Under the pieces are notes generated by a model, which saw only the letters and a list, made by a program, of their open reading frames with translations, had not been told where the DNA came from and made no database searches. 64,000 nt of DNA, taken from assembly GCF_035920365.1 (NCBI RefSeq), contig NZ_CP109150.1:4216001-4280000 (forward strand), written 5' to 3'. The translations under genes were made by a program, and so were the position numbers. This document shows positions 34,609-43,846 of the stretch, piece after piece. The stretch is from Micromonospora sp. NBC_01740. Its GTDB lineage: Bacteria > Actinomycetota > Actinomycetes > Mycobacteriales > Micromonosporaceae. How positions within the stretch are numbered: the first letter of the stretch is position 1; each line of letters opens with the position of its first letter.

Positions 34609-35763
34609 ATGAGCTTCCCGTCCCACCGGCAGCGCCACCGTCGCTCCTCCCGACGCCTGGTGGCGCGACTGGACGCGGAGCACTACATGCTGCTGATGCT
34701 GATCGGGTTCGGCGGCGCGGTCCTCGGCACCCGCGCATTCCTGGCGCTGACCGGCTATCCGCAGGTCGGCGGCGGTACGTTGCACATCTCGCACGCCCTG
34801 TGGGGTGGCCTGTCGCTGTTCGTCGCCGCGCTCGTGCCGCTGCTCGTCGTCAACCGGGCCGCGCTGCTCGGGGCGGCGCTGCTGGCCGGAATCGGCACCG
34901 GGCTCTTCATCGACGAGGTCGGCAAGTTCATCACCGCCGACAACGACTACTTCTTCCCGGCCGCCGCGCCCATCGCCTACGCGGCCTTCCTCATCGGCGT
35001 GTGGCTCTACGTGCGCGCCCGCGGCACACGGGTCGAGGGCACCCGGGCGCAACTGCACGCCGCGCTGGAACTGCTCGGCGAGGCCGTCGACGGGAGGCTC
35101 AGCGAACGGGACCGGGCCCAGCTGCGGCGGCGACTCGGCGCCGCCGCAGCGAGTCCGGACGACGACCGGTTGCAGCCGCTGGCCACGGCGCTGCTGGAGT
35201 TGGCGGAGCCCGGTGTGCTGCCGCCGTACGAGCACCGGTCCGGACGGATCGCCCGGATCGCGGTCGCCGTGCGGGCGTGGGTGGCGCGGTCGTTGACCCG
35301 GGGTCGGCTGCGCGTCGGGCTGGTCCTGGCGCTGGGGCTACTCGGCTTCGCCACGCTCAGCGACCTCACCACGATCGTCGCCGTCGCTCTCGACCTGCGT
35401 GACGGAACCACCGAGGGGGTGCTCACCACCGCCAACGAATTTGCCCGCGTCGACATCCAGGACCGCCGCGGGGTGCTGCTCCTGCTCGTCCGGGCGCTGC
35501 TGGACGCCGGCGTGGGCACCGCGCTCATCGTGGCCGCCGGGCTGCTGCTGCGCGGGATGGCTCGCCGCGCCGTGGAGCTCGCCCGGGCCGGCCTGGTCAC
35601 CTCACTGAGCGTGGTGAACCTGCTGGTGTTCTACCTCGACCAGTTCGCCGCCGCCGTCAGCGCGCTCGGTCAGTTGGCGGTCCTGCTCGCGGCGCAGCGC
35701 TACCAGCGGCTGTTCGACCAGCCGGCCGACGCCGAGCGCACCGGCGGCGCTGACGGTGACTGA
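34609..35763 (+). CDS. Integral membrane protein of unknown function
   Basis: 384 residues with about eight predicted membrane helices in two groups. The first four (YMLLMLIGFGGAVLG, ALWGGLSLFVAALVPLLVV, AALLGAALLAGIGTGLFI and AAPIAYAAFLIGVWLYV) are separated from the last four by a charged cytoplasmic domain of about 90 residues (RLSERDRAQLRRRLG and onward). A conserved-looking FIDEVGKFIT lies in the first group. I do not recognise the family. ATG 34609 has no good ribosome-binding site; the frame extends 16 codons upstream. Confidence 0.6.
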   Translation: MSFPSHRQRHRRSSRRLVARLDAEHYMLLMLIGFGGAVLGTRAFLALTGYPQVGGGTLHISHALWGGLSLFVAALVPLLVVNRAALLGAALLAGIGTGLFIDEVGKFITADNDYFFPAAAPIAYAAFLIGVWLYVRARGTRVEGTRAQLHAALELLGEAVDGRLSERDRAQLRRRLGAAAASPDDDRLQPLATALLELAEPGVLPPYEHRSGRIARIAVAVRAWVARSLTRGRLRVGLVLALGLLGFATLSDLTTIVAVALDLRDGTTEGVLTTANEFARVDIQDRRGVLLLLVRALLDAGVGTALIVAAGLLLRGMARRAVELARAGLVTSLSVVNLLVFYLDQFAAAVSALGQLAVLLAAQRYQRLFDQPADAERTGGADGD

Positions 35764-35854
35764 ACGCGAAGGTCTGTCGGGCCAGCCCACGACCCGTGCG
35801 CGAGCGCCGCGCCGGACGTGATGTCGCCCAGGCTGATGCCGACGGCGGGCGTCC

Positions 35855-37081
35855 TCAGCGGACGGCGTCGCCCATGCGGGTGACGGCCTCGGTGAGGATC
35901 GCCGGCGAGGTGGCGAAGTTGAGCCGCACGAAGCCCGCCCCGCCGGTGCCGAAGACGTGCCCGGAGCTGAGGGCGACCCGCGCGTGGTCGAGGAACATCT
36001 TCGCCGGCCCGGCGACGTCGCTGACCACGCCAGCGTCGTCGGCCGGCTGCTCCGTGTCGACGCCCAGCCCCGTGCAGTCCAGCCAGGCGAGGTAGGTGCC
36101 CTCGGGACGGTGGTACGGGACGGCCGGGAGGTGCTTCGCCAGCAGCGTCGCGAGCAGCGCGCGGTTGGCGTCGAGACCGTCGAGGAGGAGGTCGAGCCAC
36201 GGCCCGCCCTCGCGGAAGGCGACGGTGTGCGCGATGACACCGAGGTGGCTGGGCCCGTGGCTGACCTCTTCCGGCATACGGCGGAGGTCGGCCACGGCCT
36301 GCGGTCCGGCGACCGCGAGCGCCGCCTTGAGACCGGCCAGGTTCCACGCCTTCGAGGCGGAGACCAGGGCGAACGCGTTCTCGGCGCCGGCCACCGTGAG
36401 GTACGGGGTGAAGTGCGCCCCCGGCAGCACCAGGGGAGCGTGGATCTCGTCGGAGACCACCCGTACGCCGTGCCGGTCGGCCAGCGCCGCGACGGTCTCG
36501 AGCTCGTCGCGCCGGTGGACGACGCCGGTCGGGTTGTGCGGATTGCACAGCAGGAACGCGGGCCGGCTGCCGTGGGCCCGCGCGCGTCGGAAGGCCTCGT
36601 CGAGGGCGGCGGGGTCCATGCGCCGGTCGGGCCCGAGCGGGGCCTCGACGACCCGCCGGTCGGCGTGGGTGACGAAGGCGTAGAAGGGCGGGTAGACGGG
36701 GGAGCAGACCACGACCGCGTCACCGGGGTCGGTGACGAGCCGGAGCACCTCGACGGCGCCCATCATCACGTCGGGTACGACCGAGGTGTGCGCGACGCGG
36801 AAGTCCCGCCAGCCCCAACGCCGTGCGGCGAAGTCGCCGATCGCCTCCGCGTACGCCGTCCCGTAGGAGTAGCCGGTGTCGCCGAGGTCGACCGCGCGGC
36901 GGAGCGCGTCGGCCACGGGGGGAGCGAGGGGCACGTCCATCTCCGCGACCCAGAGCGGGAGCACGTCGGGCGCGAACATGCGCCACTTCACGCTGGTGCG
37001 CTGCCGGAGTTCGTCAAGCGTGAGCAGGGTGAGCGGATTCCGGGCCGCCGAGCCGTCGGCGGAGGGGCCAGGGCTTGCCAT
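35855..37081 (-). CDS. PLP aminotransferase, MalY/PatB C-S lyase type
   Basis: 408 residues of fold-type I PLP enzyme. The PLP-binding lysine sits in [15 protein letters not shown], preceded by [31 protein letters not shown] and the N-terminal [18 protein letters not shown] that is diagnostic of the MalY/PatB subgroup. These enzymes cleave C-S bonds of cystathionine-like thioethers or act as aminotransferases. I use ATG 37079-37081; a GTG nine bases upstream is possible. It is a single gene with no obvious operon. It may be housekeeping, although a C-S lyase could in principle serve sulfur chemistry. Confidence 0.88.
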   Translation of the reverse strand: MASPGPSADGSAARNPLTLLTLDELRQRTSVKWRMFAPDVLPLWVAEMDVPLAPPVADALRRAVDLGDTGYSYGTAYAEAIGDFAARRWGWRDFRVAHTSVVPDVMMGAVEVLRLVTDPGDAVVVCSPVYPPFYAFVTHADRRVVEAPLGPDRRMDPAALDEAFRRARAHGSRPAFLLCNPHNPTGVVHRRDELETVAALADRHGVRVVSDEIHAPLVLPGAHFTPYLTVAGAENAFALVSASKAWNLAGLKAALAVAGPQAVADLRRMPEEVSHGPSHLGVIAHTVAFREGGPWLDLLLDGLDANRALLATLLAKHLPAVPYHRPEGTYLAWLDCTGLGVDTEQPADDAGVVSDVAGPAKMFLDHARVALSSGHVFGTGGAGFVRLNFATSPAILTEAVTRMGDAVR

Positions 37082-37147
37082 ACCGCCCACCCTAGGGCCA
37101 GGTGCCGCCCCCGTCCTGCCCGGCGCCCTCGTCCGGCCCCGGTGCCG

Positions 37148-38128
37148 CTACCAGCGGTTGCGTGCCTCCTCGGCCCAGCCGACCAGCCCGTCCAGGTCGA
37201 CGCGCTCGCCGTCGTCGGCCGCCGCCCAGCCGGTGAAGTGCCCGAAGCACTGGTGCGTCTCGTTGGCGAGCACACCGAAGTTCGTCCTGGCGATCTTCTC
37301 GTGGAAGGGGTGGAACTCCACGGCCACCCGCGCACCGCTGATCCGCCACGGGCGCGACCAGTCGGCGCGGTCGTACTCCCAGCGCAGCTCGTCGCCGATC
37401 TTGTGCAGCCGGCCGTCGAGGAAGAGGCCGTTCTCGGTCGAGCCGGTGCCGTCGGTCCACCGACCGCCGAGTTGGATCGCCCGACCCGGGCCGCTGCCGG
37501 CGGCCCAGTTCCAGCGGATCGCGTACGGCCACCTGCCGCGACCGTGGTCGAGCACGGCGAAGGAGTCCGCCTCGGCGACCGGATGGTCCACCCCGTCGAC
37601 CCGCAGGGTGCCGCGCACCGGGCGGCCGAGGTCCTTGACGGTGTACTGGAACCGGCGGGTGCTCCAGGGCACCACCACGCCGAGCGACTCGTGACCCGCT
37701 GGCAGCGACACCACGAGGTCGATCTCCAGACCGGGGGCGGCGGCGCGGATGGCGGTGGCCGACGGCGCCTGGTCGATGTCGATCGAGAGTCCGCCGCCGC
37801 GCGCCCGTACGGCGCCCGCCCCGCTGACCGGCGGGAAGAGGGCGCCCCGGGCGAAGGGGACCACCGCGTTCCTGTCGATCTCGGCCTTCGTCGCGCGGTC
37901 GAGCACGTAGAGGCTGTGCACCCCCGCGTAGTCCAGCGACGAGGCGACCAGGCCGACGATGTGGGTCGGCGTGACGACTCCCCAGTACTCCCAGCGCTTG
38001 TTGCGGCCCCAGCCGCGCAGGTTCGCCCGGTGCAGCGGGCGGCGGCTCCAGCCCACGGCGGCGGGATTGAGCCGCCCACCCGCGAGGCACAGGTCGACCG
38101 GCTCGGTGATCTCGTTCTCGTGGGTCAC
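37148..38128 (-). CDS. DUF2804 family protein
   Basis: 326 residues from GTG 38128. The DUF2804 pattern is clear: LHRANLRGWGRNKRWEYWGV near the N-terminus, VGLVASSLDYAGVHSLYVLD, a central beta-rich region with WPYAIRWNWAAGSG, and a C-terminal AVEFHPFHEKIARTNFGVLA. The fold is probably a lipocalin-like or AttH-like beta-structure. No catalytic function is established for the family. It lies 66 bases before the aminotransferase on the same strand, so the two may form an operon. Confidence 0.8.
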   Translation of the reverse strand: MTHENEITEPVDLCLAGGRLNPAAVGWSRRPLHRANLRGWGRNKRWEYWGVVTPTHIVGLVASSLDYAGVHSLYVLDRATKAEIDRNAVVPFARGALFPPVSGAGAVRARGGGLSIDIDQAPSATAIRAAAPGLEIDLVVSLPAGHESLGVVVPWSTRRFQYTVKDLGRPVRGTLRVDGVDHPVAEADSFAVLDHGRGRWPYAIRWNWAAGSGPGRAIQLGGRWTDGTGSTENGLFLDGRLHKIGDELRWEYDRADWSRPWRISGARVAVEFHPFHEKIARTNFGVLANETHQCFGHFTGWAAADDGERVDLDGLVGWAEEARNRW

Positions 38129-38208
38129 GAGGGGGAGGGTAACCGGCCCGCCGCCTCTGCTGCCGGGATCGGCACGGCGGAGGTCATGCCAGCGGGTGCT
38201 GGGCCGGT

Positions 38209-38973
38209 TCAGTCGCCCCAGGCGTTGGAGTCCAGGAGCATGTCCCAGGTCAGGTAGGGCAGTTCGGGGTGGCGCTGGTGCAGGATCTCGCCGGGAAGGG
38301 TCGCGGCCGGGGCCTTGCGGGGATTGGCGAGTGCCTGCGCCACGATCGCGTCGGTGACGGCCCGGGCGCCGCCGAGGCGGGGATGACGTCGGTGGACGCG
38401 GTCGGCGTACTCGGGTGGCACCGGGCTGTTGACGCCCATGAGGTCGATGCTGATTCCCGTCTGGGCGATGCCGATCTCGGGCGGTCGGCGACGCTGGAAG
38501 ACGGGTGAGTCGCGGAAGCTGCGCGTGGTGTGCATGGCGATCGCGTCCCACACGGTGTCGACCCGGCGGTCGGTGACACCCCGCTCCTCGAGGAACCGGG
38601 CGGCGAAGTCGGCGCCGTCCATCTCGAACCGCTGGTCGGAGTTGGCGCGTGCGGTCAGGCCCATGTCGTGCAGGGCGCAGATCAGGAACACGACCTCCTC
38701 GTCGTAGTCGTGGCCGGGCCGCCGACCGGCCCGCGCGGCGGCCTCGCGGGCGAACAGGAAACTACGCAGGCTGTGGTTGCGCAGGTAGGCCTCCTGCGCC
38801 TCGTCGATCAGTCGGGCCGCCTCACGGGCCAGCCGGGTCGACGGGAAGGACAGGTCGGCGTCCGGCGCGGCGTGGGAGGCGGCCGGGGCGGCGGGCACCA
38901 GCCCGGTGAGCATGCCGGCGCCGGCGGCCAGGCCGGTGCCGAGGGCGGTGCGCCGCGAGAAGGAAGGCGTCAC
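38209..38973 (-). CDS. Tat-exported HD-domain protein
   Basis: 254 residues from GTG 38973, with a gaggt element ahead. A twin-arginine signal (SRRTALGTGLAAGAGMLTG) precedes an HD-superfamily domain: RNHSLRSFLFAREAA supplies the first His, LICALHDMGL the HD pair, and AIAMHTTRSF a later His. HD domains hydrolyse phosphate esters, but members with this layout (similar to cyanamide hydratase) act on other substrates. Export makes a nucleotide substrate unlikely. It follows the AraC-type regulator by seven bases on the same strand, so the regulator may control it. Confidence 0.78.
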   Translation of the reverse strand: MTPSFSRRTALGTGLAAGAGMLTGLVPAAPAASHAAPDADLSFPSTRLAREAARLIDEAQEAYLRNHSLRSFLFAREAAARAGRRPGHDYDEEVVFLICALHDMGLTARANSDQRFEMDGADFAARFLEERGVTDRRVDTVWDAIAMHTTRSFRDSPVFQRRRPPEIGIAQTGISIDLMGVNSPVPPEYADRVHRRHPRLGGARAVTDAIVAQALANPRKAPAATLPGEILHQRHPELPYLTWDMLLDSNAWGD

Positions 38974-38980
38974 GGGTACC

Positions 38981-39949
38981 TCATCTTTCGGGTGTCGGGT
39001 GCGTGGACCGGAAGCGTTGGCGGTACTCGGCCGGGGTGGTGCCGATGCCGCGCAGGAACGCGCGGCGCATGCTGTCGTCCGAGCCGAAGCCGCAGGCACG
39101 GGCGATGCGAGCCACCCCGTCGTGGGTGGCTTCGAGCAGGGTCTTCGCGGCCTCGACCCGGACCTGCTCGACGTACCGGATGGGGGTCGTCCCGACCGTC
39201 CGGCGGAACAGGCGGGTGAGGTGCCGTTCGCTGACCGACGCGTGCGCGGCCATCGTGGCGAGCGTGTGCGGGGCGGCCGGGTCGGTGGCGACGGCGTCCA
39301 GGACCCGGCGCAGCGCGCTGCCGGGGGCGGCCGTGGTGTTGCCGCGGACGGTGAACTGGGACTGACCGCCGGGGCGGTGCAGGAAGACCACGAGGTACTT
39401 GGCGGTGGTGCGGGCGCGCTCCGGCCCGTGGTCGTCCTCGACCAGCGTCAACGTCAGGTCGATGCCCGCGGTCACGCCGGCCGAGGTGAACAGCGGCCCG
39501 TCCCGCACGTAGAGGGCGTCGGGCCGGACGCGGACCGCGGGGAACCGCGATGCGAGGTCGGCGCAGGCCGCCCAGTGGGTGGTGGCCCGGCGGCCGTCGA
39601 GCAGGCGCGCCGCCGCGAGCAGGAACGCGCCGGTGCAGATGCCCGCCGTACGGCGGGCGAGCCCGCTGACGCGGGGGAGTTCGGCGACGAGCGCCGGCGG
39701 AGGCTGTGCCGCGGCGAGGGAGAGGCCGGGCACCAGCAGCGTGTCGAACCGGTGCCGCACCTGGTGCAGGGCCAACTCGACGTCGAGAGGTACGCCGACG
39801 TCCGTGCGTACCGGGCGGCCGTCCACCGAGGCCAGCCGGACCCGGTAGCCGCCGCTGCCGTGCAACACCTGGACGGGCCCCGCCACGTCGAGCAGCACGA
39901 CGCCGTCGTGCACCACCACGACCACCTCGCGGATCCGGGCGATCTCCAC
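38981..39949 (-). CDS. GlxA-type transcriptional regulator (DJ-1/PfpI plus AraC HTH)
   Basis: 322 residues from GTG 39949; the frame is open 21 codons further to an ATG at 40012. The N-terminal DJ-1/PfpI-like domain (VVVVVHDGVVLLDVAGPVQV to RTAGICTGAFLLAAARLLDG, with the nucleophile-elbow Cys) is followed by an AraC-type DNA-binding domain: LATMAAHASVSERHLTRLFR and ARIARACGFGSDDSMRRAF. Such proteins sense small molecules and often control neighbouring genes. It ends just ahead of the HD-domain gene and probably regulates it. Confidence 0.88.
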   Translation of the reverse strand: MEIARIREVVVVVHDGVVLLDVAGPVQVLHGSGGYRVRLASVDGRPVRTDVGVPLDVELALHQVRHRFDTLLVPGLSLAAAQPPPALVAELPRVSGLARRTAGICTGAFLLAAARLLDGRRATTHWAACADLASRFPAVRVRPDALYVRDGPLFTSAGVTAGIDLTLTLVEDDHGPERARTTAKYLVVFLHRPGGQSQFTVRGNTTAAPGSALRRVLDAVATDPAAPHTLATMAAHASVSERHLTRLFRRTVGTTPIRYVEQVRVEAAKTLLEATHDGVARIARACGFGSDDSMRRAFLRGIGTTPAEYRQRFRSTHPTPER

Positions 39950-40110
39950 ACGAGCAGTCTGGTCATCCTCTGCGGAGGGCCACAAGGACGGCCGGGCCGC
40001 ACATCCGGACATGGCGGAGCCGTCCCCAGCCAGGGCGCCGTCCGCGGCTCGCGACGCGGCCGCACCCGAGCGCGCGAAACGCGGCGGGCCTTCCGGTCAG
40101 GGGGTAACCG

Positions 40111-41115
40111 TCACCGCGCGTCGCGCAGCCCGAGGACGTACGCCGCAGTGAGCGCGACGGCGCGGTCCTCGTCCTGTGCCAGCTCCGCGAGGGCACGTGA
40201 CGTCCTGATCCCCGGGACGTCCGCGAGCGCCTGGGTCAGCCGCCGACGTGCCGACGATCCGACCACTGCCTGGGCGAGGCGGTCGACGAGCCCGGTGGCG
40301 ATCTGGTCGGCCGACGCGGGATCGGTCGCCAGCGCGCCCAGCGCGTCGGCGGCATCGGCGTCGTTGGTCTCCTCGACGATCATGTCGATGAGCGTCGGGA
40401 CCGCGTCAGCTGCCCCACGCGCTCCGAGCGCCAGAGCGGCACACCTGCGGACCACGAGGTCCGAGTGCGTGAGGGCGTTCCGCAGCAGCGCCGTCGCCGC
40501 ACCGCTCGGGATCTCGGCGACGGACCGGACGGCACGTTCGCGCACCTCGGCCACCGGTGAGCCGAGGCCCTCCGCGAGCAGTGCCAGGCCCCCGTCGCCC
40601 GACCGCGCCAGCGCCCACCGGAGGGCACCGGCGACGTTCGGGTCCGTCTCGCTCAACGCTGCCTCGACCAGCGCTCCCACCGGCACCGGAACCTCTTCGG
40701 TCGAGGACAGGGCCGCGCGTTGGCGCTTGCCGGCGCTCTCCGATCCCAGTGCCTGCAGGAGCGCGACGATCCGGAGGACGCCGTCCCAGCCGGCGGGTTC
40801 CGTGGCGTCGATCTGACGGAGTCGGGTGAGCAGCTCCGTCTCCGCCGCGATGCGTTCCCGCGTCCGGCGGATGAGGTCGTCGACGAGCCCCGAGGGCGTG
40901 AAGCCGGGATCGTCCAGCGCGCGCCCGACCTCGCGCAGCGACAGCCCCAACGACCGCAGGCTCTCGATGTGGAGGATCCGCCGGATGTCCTCGCCCGAGT
41001 ACTCCCGATAGCCGGCCCGGGTACGACCCGTCGGCCGCACCAGGCCGAGCGAGTCGTAGTGCCTGAGCATGCGGGCGCTGACGCCGGAGCGCCGTGCCAC
41101 CTCACCGATCAACAA
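40111..41115 (-). CDS. MerR-type regulator fused to HEAT repeats
   Basis: 334 residues from TTG 41115. The first 75 residues are a MerR winged helix (LIGEVARRSGVSARMLRHYD, then GLVRPTGRTRAGYREYS) followed by the dimerising coiled-coil (ELLTRLRQID). Instead of a short effector domain the protein continues with about 200 residues of HEAT-like helical repeats (VGALVEAALSETDPNVAGAL, VRERAVRSVAEIPSGAATAL and so on). The effector may thus be a protein bound by the solenoid. It overlaps or abuts the HEAT protein at 41122, six bases away, so the two are co-translated. Confidence 0.82.
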   Translation of the reverse strand: MLIGEVARRSGVSARMLRHYDSLGLVRPTGRTRAGYREYSGEDIRRILHIESLRSLGLSLREVGRALDDPGFTPSGLVDDLIRRTRERIAAETELLTRLRQIDATEPAGWDGVLRIVALLQALGSESAGKRQRAALSSTEEVPVPVGALVEAALSETDPNVAGALRWALARSGDGGLALLAEGLGSPVAEVRERAVRSVAEIPSGAATALLRNALTHSDLVVRRCAALALGARGAADAVPTLIDMIVEETNDADAADALGALATDPASADQIATGLVDRLAQAVVGSSARRRLTQALADVPGIRTSRALAELAQDEDRAVALTAAYVLGLRDAR

Positions 41116-41121
41116 CGCCTG

Positions 41122-41790
41122 TCAACCCTCCTGGCCGGTCATGCCGAGGGCCACGATGCGGGTCGCCTCGTCGACCGCGAGCTCGAGCCCGGCGTCCGGG
41201 TCGCGCGACAGCCGTTCCGTGGCGCTGGCGTGCTGGCGTACGCAAGGGTCGGGGTCCGTCATCGCGGCGCGCAGGATCGGCGTGACCACCTGGCCGAGCG
41301 CGATCAGCGCCCGGCTCAGGCTCAACCGCGTCGCGCGCCCGCCGCGCCCGAACTGCGTCGCCAACACCGCGGCCAACGCGGGTTCCTCACCTTCGGGCAC
41401 GAGTACGACCGCTGCCCGCCAGGCGCTCCGCGCCACCTCGTCGTCGGCGTCGGTCAGCAGCGCCCGGGTGATCGCGGGCCACGCCTGCCGGTCCCCGATC
41501 TTGGACAGCGTGTGCAACGCCTGGCTTCGGGCCTGCGCGCGCTCCGAGCGGAGTTCGTCGACCAGCTTCGGGAGCGTAGTCGGTGCCGGGTGGCGGATGA
41601 GCGCCCAGGTCAGCATCTCGCGTACGTGGAAGTCGGACTCGATCGCGCACCGCTCGACGAGCCTGTCGACGAACCGCGGGTCCGGGGTCGTGCCGAGCGC
41701 CAGCGCTGCCTGCAACCGCACCGACGGGTTGCTGTCCTCCAGCCGCCGGAGCGCTCGCATCGTGTGCGTGTCGTCCTTCGGCACGGTCAT
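41122..41790 (-). CDS. HEAT-repeat protein
   Basis: 222 residues from ATG 41790, with GGGGAGG eight bases upstream. It consists of about six HEAT-like repeats, for example MRALRRLEDSNPSVRLQAAL, HVREMLTWALIRHPAPTTLP and LTDADDEVARSAWRAAVVLV. No catalytic motif. Its repeats resemble those of the adjacent MerR-HEAT protein, and the two are six bases apart, so they probably work as a regulatory pair. It is divergent from the ECF sigma gene. Confidence 0.75.
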   Translation of the reverse strand: MTVPKDDTHTMRALRRLEDSNPSVRLQAALALGTTPDPRFVDRLVERCAIESDFHVREMLTWALIRHPAPTTLPKLVDELRSERAQARSQALHTLSKIGDRQAWPAITRALLTDADDEVARSAWRAAVVLVPEGEEPALAAVLATQFGRGGRATRLSLSRALIALGQVVTPILRAAMTDPDPCVRQHASATERLSRDPDAGLELAVDEATRIVALGMTGQEG

Positions 41791-41980
41791 CGCGACCACC
41801 TCCCCGACCACAGTGAAGACCTTGTCACCGTGTGAAGGTCAAGCGGCCCGCGCGATGCGCCGGCCAGGCACCCACCGCCCGCCCCGGGTGTCGTCACACT
41901 CACACGGCGTGAAGACCTGTGTCACCACGGCGGTCGCTGGTTGGTCTCAAGGGTGCACAGGCCGAGGAGGAGGAGACGAT

Positions 41981-42523
41981 GTGACGACCCAGGAAGAGAT
42001 CCGGGAGTTGTACGCCGCCGCGGCGCCGCGCCTGGTGTCGCAACTGTTCGCCATCATCGGCGACCACGCGGAGGCCCAGGACGTCGTGCAGGACGCCTTC
42101 GTACGGGCACTCGCCCGGCCGGGGCGGTTCGGCGAGCTGGAACACCCCGAGGCGTGGCTGCGTACGGTCGCCCTCAACATCGCCCGCAGCCGGTATCGCC
42201 GCAGGGCGGTCTTCGCCCGGCTGGCGCGCTCCGGCCGGCTCGATCCCGGGGCGGGAGGAAGCGCGGGCCTGTCGCCCGACCACGTCGCCCTCGTCGCCGC
42301 CCTCCAGCGGCTGCCGCGACCGGCGCGCGAGGCAGTGGTCCTCTACCACATCGCCGACCTGCCGGTCGTCGACGTGGCGGTGGCCCTGGGCTGTTCGGTG
42401 GAGGCCGTGAAGACCCGGCTCGTCCGGGCCCGCCGCGCCCTCGCCGCCGACCTCGACGACTCCGGCCAGCTGACGACCGCCTCGCCGATGTCCGTGAACA
42501 AGGGAGGTTGCCGCCATGCCTGA
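41981..42523 (+). CDS. ECF-type RNA polymerase sigma factor
   Basis: 180 residues from GTG 41981, preceded by the purine-rich gaggaggaggaga. Region 2 is LVSQLFAIIGDHAEAQDVVQ followed by DAFVRALARPGRF, and region 4 is LPRPAREAVVLYHIADLPVV with the recognition helix VEAVKTRLVRARRAL. Typical SigE/ECF length. It overlaps the next gene by eight bases; that membrane protein is the natural anti-sigma or signalling partner. Autoregulation from the 190-base gap upstream is likely but no consensus stands out. Confidence 0.9.
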   Translation: MTTQEEIRELYAAAAPRLVSQLFAIIGDHAEAQDVVQDAFVRALARPGRFGELEHPEAWLRTVALNIARSRYRRRAVFARLARSGRLDPGAGGSAGLSPDHVALVAALQRLPRPAREAVVLYHIADLPVVDVAVALGCSVEAVKTRLVRARRALAADLDDSGQLTTASPMSVNKGGCRHA

Positions 42524-43787
42524 CCTGGATTTCGCCGGGCTCGACCGGGCCGCCCAGGCGGCCTTCAAGCCCGACTTCGCCGAGGTGGGGGACCGGGCCC
42601 GCCGTCGCAGGCGCACCCGTGCCGCCGCGCTCTCGCTGACGGCTCTGGCGCTGGTCGCGGCGGCGACGACCGTCGGCCTGCGCGCCGATGAGCCACCGCC
42701 GCCGGTGCCCGGTACCGAACCCACCCCGACGCCGGTCTTCGTCCCGTCGCCCGGGCCCAGCGCGAGTCCCGTCCCGGGCGCGGGGCGCCCCGTCCGGACG
42801 GGCCCGATGGTCGCGGGCGACCTCGACCACTTCTACCTGCGGTGGCACGACTGCCGCGGGGAGGGCTGCGTGTTGATGGTGGCCGGCACGGCCGACCGGG
42901 GGGCGACCTGGCGCAGCTTCCCGCTTCCGCTGCCGCGCGACGCGTCGTCCGTCATCGCGGCGGCGGGGCGGCGGACCCTGGTCGCCCACTACCAGCACGG
43001 CGGCGAGGGGACCCCGGTGCGTCAGGGCTGGCTCTCGAGCGTCGACGGCGGTGAGCGCTGGCGGGAGGTGACGCCAGGTAGGGCCGCCCAGGTCCCCGAG
43101 GGCTGGTGGGTGGCGAGCCACTGGCTGGGACGCCCCTTCGAGGAGATCATGGCGGCGGACCCGGTGACCGGTGACCTCGTGCAGGTGCCGCAGACCTCCG
43201 GGCTCAAGCAGACGGCCCTGGTTGGCGACGCTTCGGCCGAGGCGGGCATCTGGGCGAGCGGTTACGAGAGCGAGACGGTCATGGACGGCCGGCTCGTCGG
43301 CCGGGGCAGCGCGGTCGCGGTGAGTCGCGACGGGGGCCGTACCTGGCACCGACACGTGTTCGCCGGGGCGCTCACCGCCGGCAACGACGTGGCGCTCGAC
43401 ATCGCGACGCGGGACGGGCGGACCGTCTACGCCGTCGGCCGCGTCGGTGCGGCACTGGTCGTGCACCGCAGTGACGACGGGGGGCTGACCTGGCAGCGCA
43501 CCACCGGCAGCGCGACCGTCGGCGAGCGGTCGGTCCAGGCCTCCGTCCGACCCGACGGGGCACTGGTCGTCCAGGCCGGTGTCCACGCCGGCGACCGTCC
43601 GCTGATGTTCATCAGCCGCGACGGGGGGCTCAGCCTGTCCCCGACGGACCCGGTCCCGGGTGCCGCGGCGGATCCCATGCCGGGCTCCGACGGGTACGTG
43701 CAGCGGACCTGGCCCTACTTCTCGGACCTGTGGTACTCCGCCGACGGGGCCACCTGGTCCCACATGAGCCCGCCCGAGCTGCCCTGA
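42516..43787 (+). CDS. Membrane-anchored Asp-box (BNR) repeat protein, ECF partner
   Basis: 423 residues. A short cytoplasmic segment of about 35 residues rich in Arg (RARRRRRTRAAALSLTALAL) leads into one membrane helix, then a Pro-rich linker, then an extracytoplasmic beta-propeller with Asp-box motifs SVDGGERW, SRDGGRTW, SDDGGLTW, SRDGGLSL and SADGATW. The layout suggests a sensor whose cytoplasmic tail holds the sigma factor; the usual zinc-anti-sigma motif is absent. Asp-box propellers often bind glycans. Coupled by overlap to the sigma gene. A hairpin follows. Confidence 0.8.
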   Translation: MPDLDFAGLDRAAQAAFKPDFAEVGDRARRRRRTRAAALSLTALALVAAATTVGLRADEPPPPVPGTEPTPTPVFVPSPGPSASPVPGAGRPVRTGPMVAGDLDHFYLRWHDCRGEGCVLMVAGTADRGATWRSFPLPLPRDASSVIAAAGRRTLVAHYQHGGEGTPVRQGWLSSVDGGERWREVTPGRAAQVPEGWWVASHWLGRPFEEIMAADPVTGDLVQVPQTSGLKQTALVGDASAEAGIWASGYESETVMDGRLVGRGSAVAVSRDGGRTWHRHVFAGALTAGNDVALDIATRDGRTVYAVGRVGAALVVHRSDDGGLTWQRTTGSATVGERSVQASVRPDGALVVQAGVHAGDRPLMFISRDGGLSLSPTDPVPGAAADPMPGSDGYVQRTWPYFSDLWYSADGATWSHMSPPELP

Positions 43788-43798
43788 GGAAAGTGCTT

Positions 43799-43829
43799 CC
43801 CGCCGGGCGGCGGCAACGCGCCCGGCGGG
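43799..43829. terminator. Hairpin terminator between convergent genes
   Basis: CCCGCCGGGC (43799-43808) and GCCCGGCGGG (43820-43829) are perfect 10-base arms around an 11-base loop. It lies between the stops of the Asp-box gene and the TetR gene and can serve both. Confidence 0.8.
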
Positions 43830-43846
43830 ACCGCTCCCGCCGGGCG

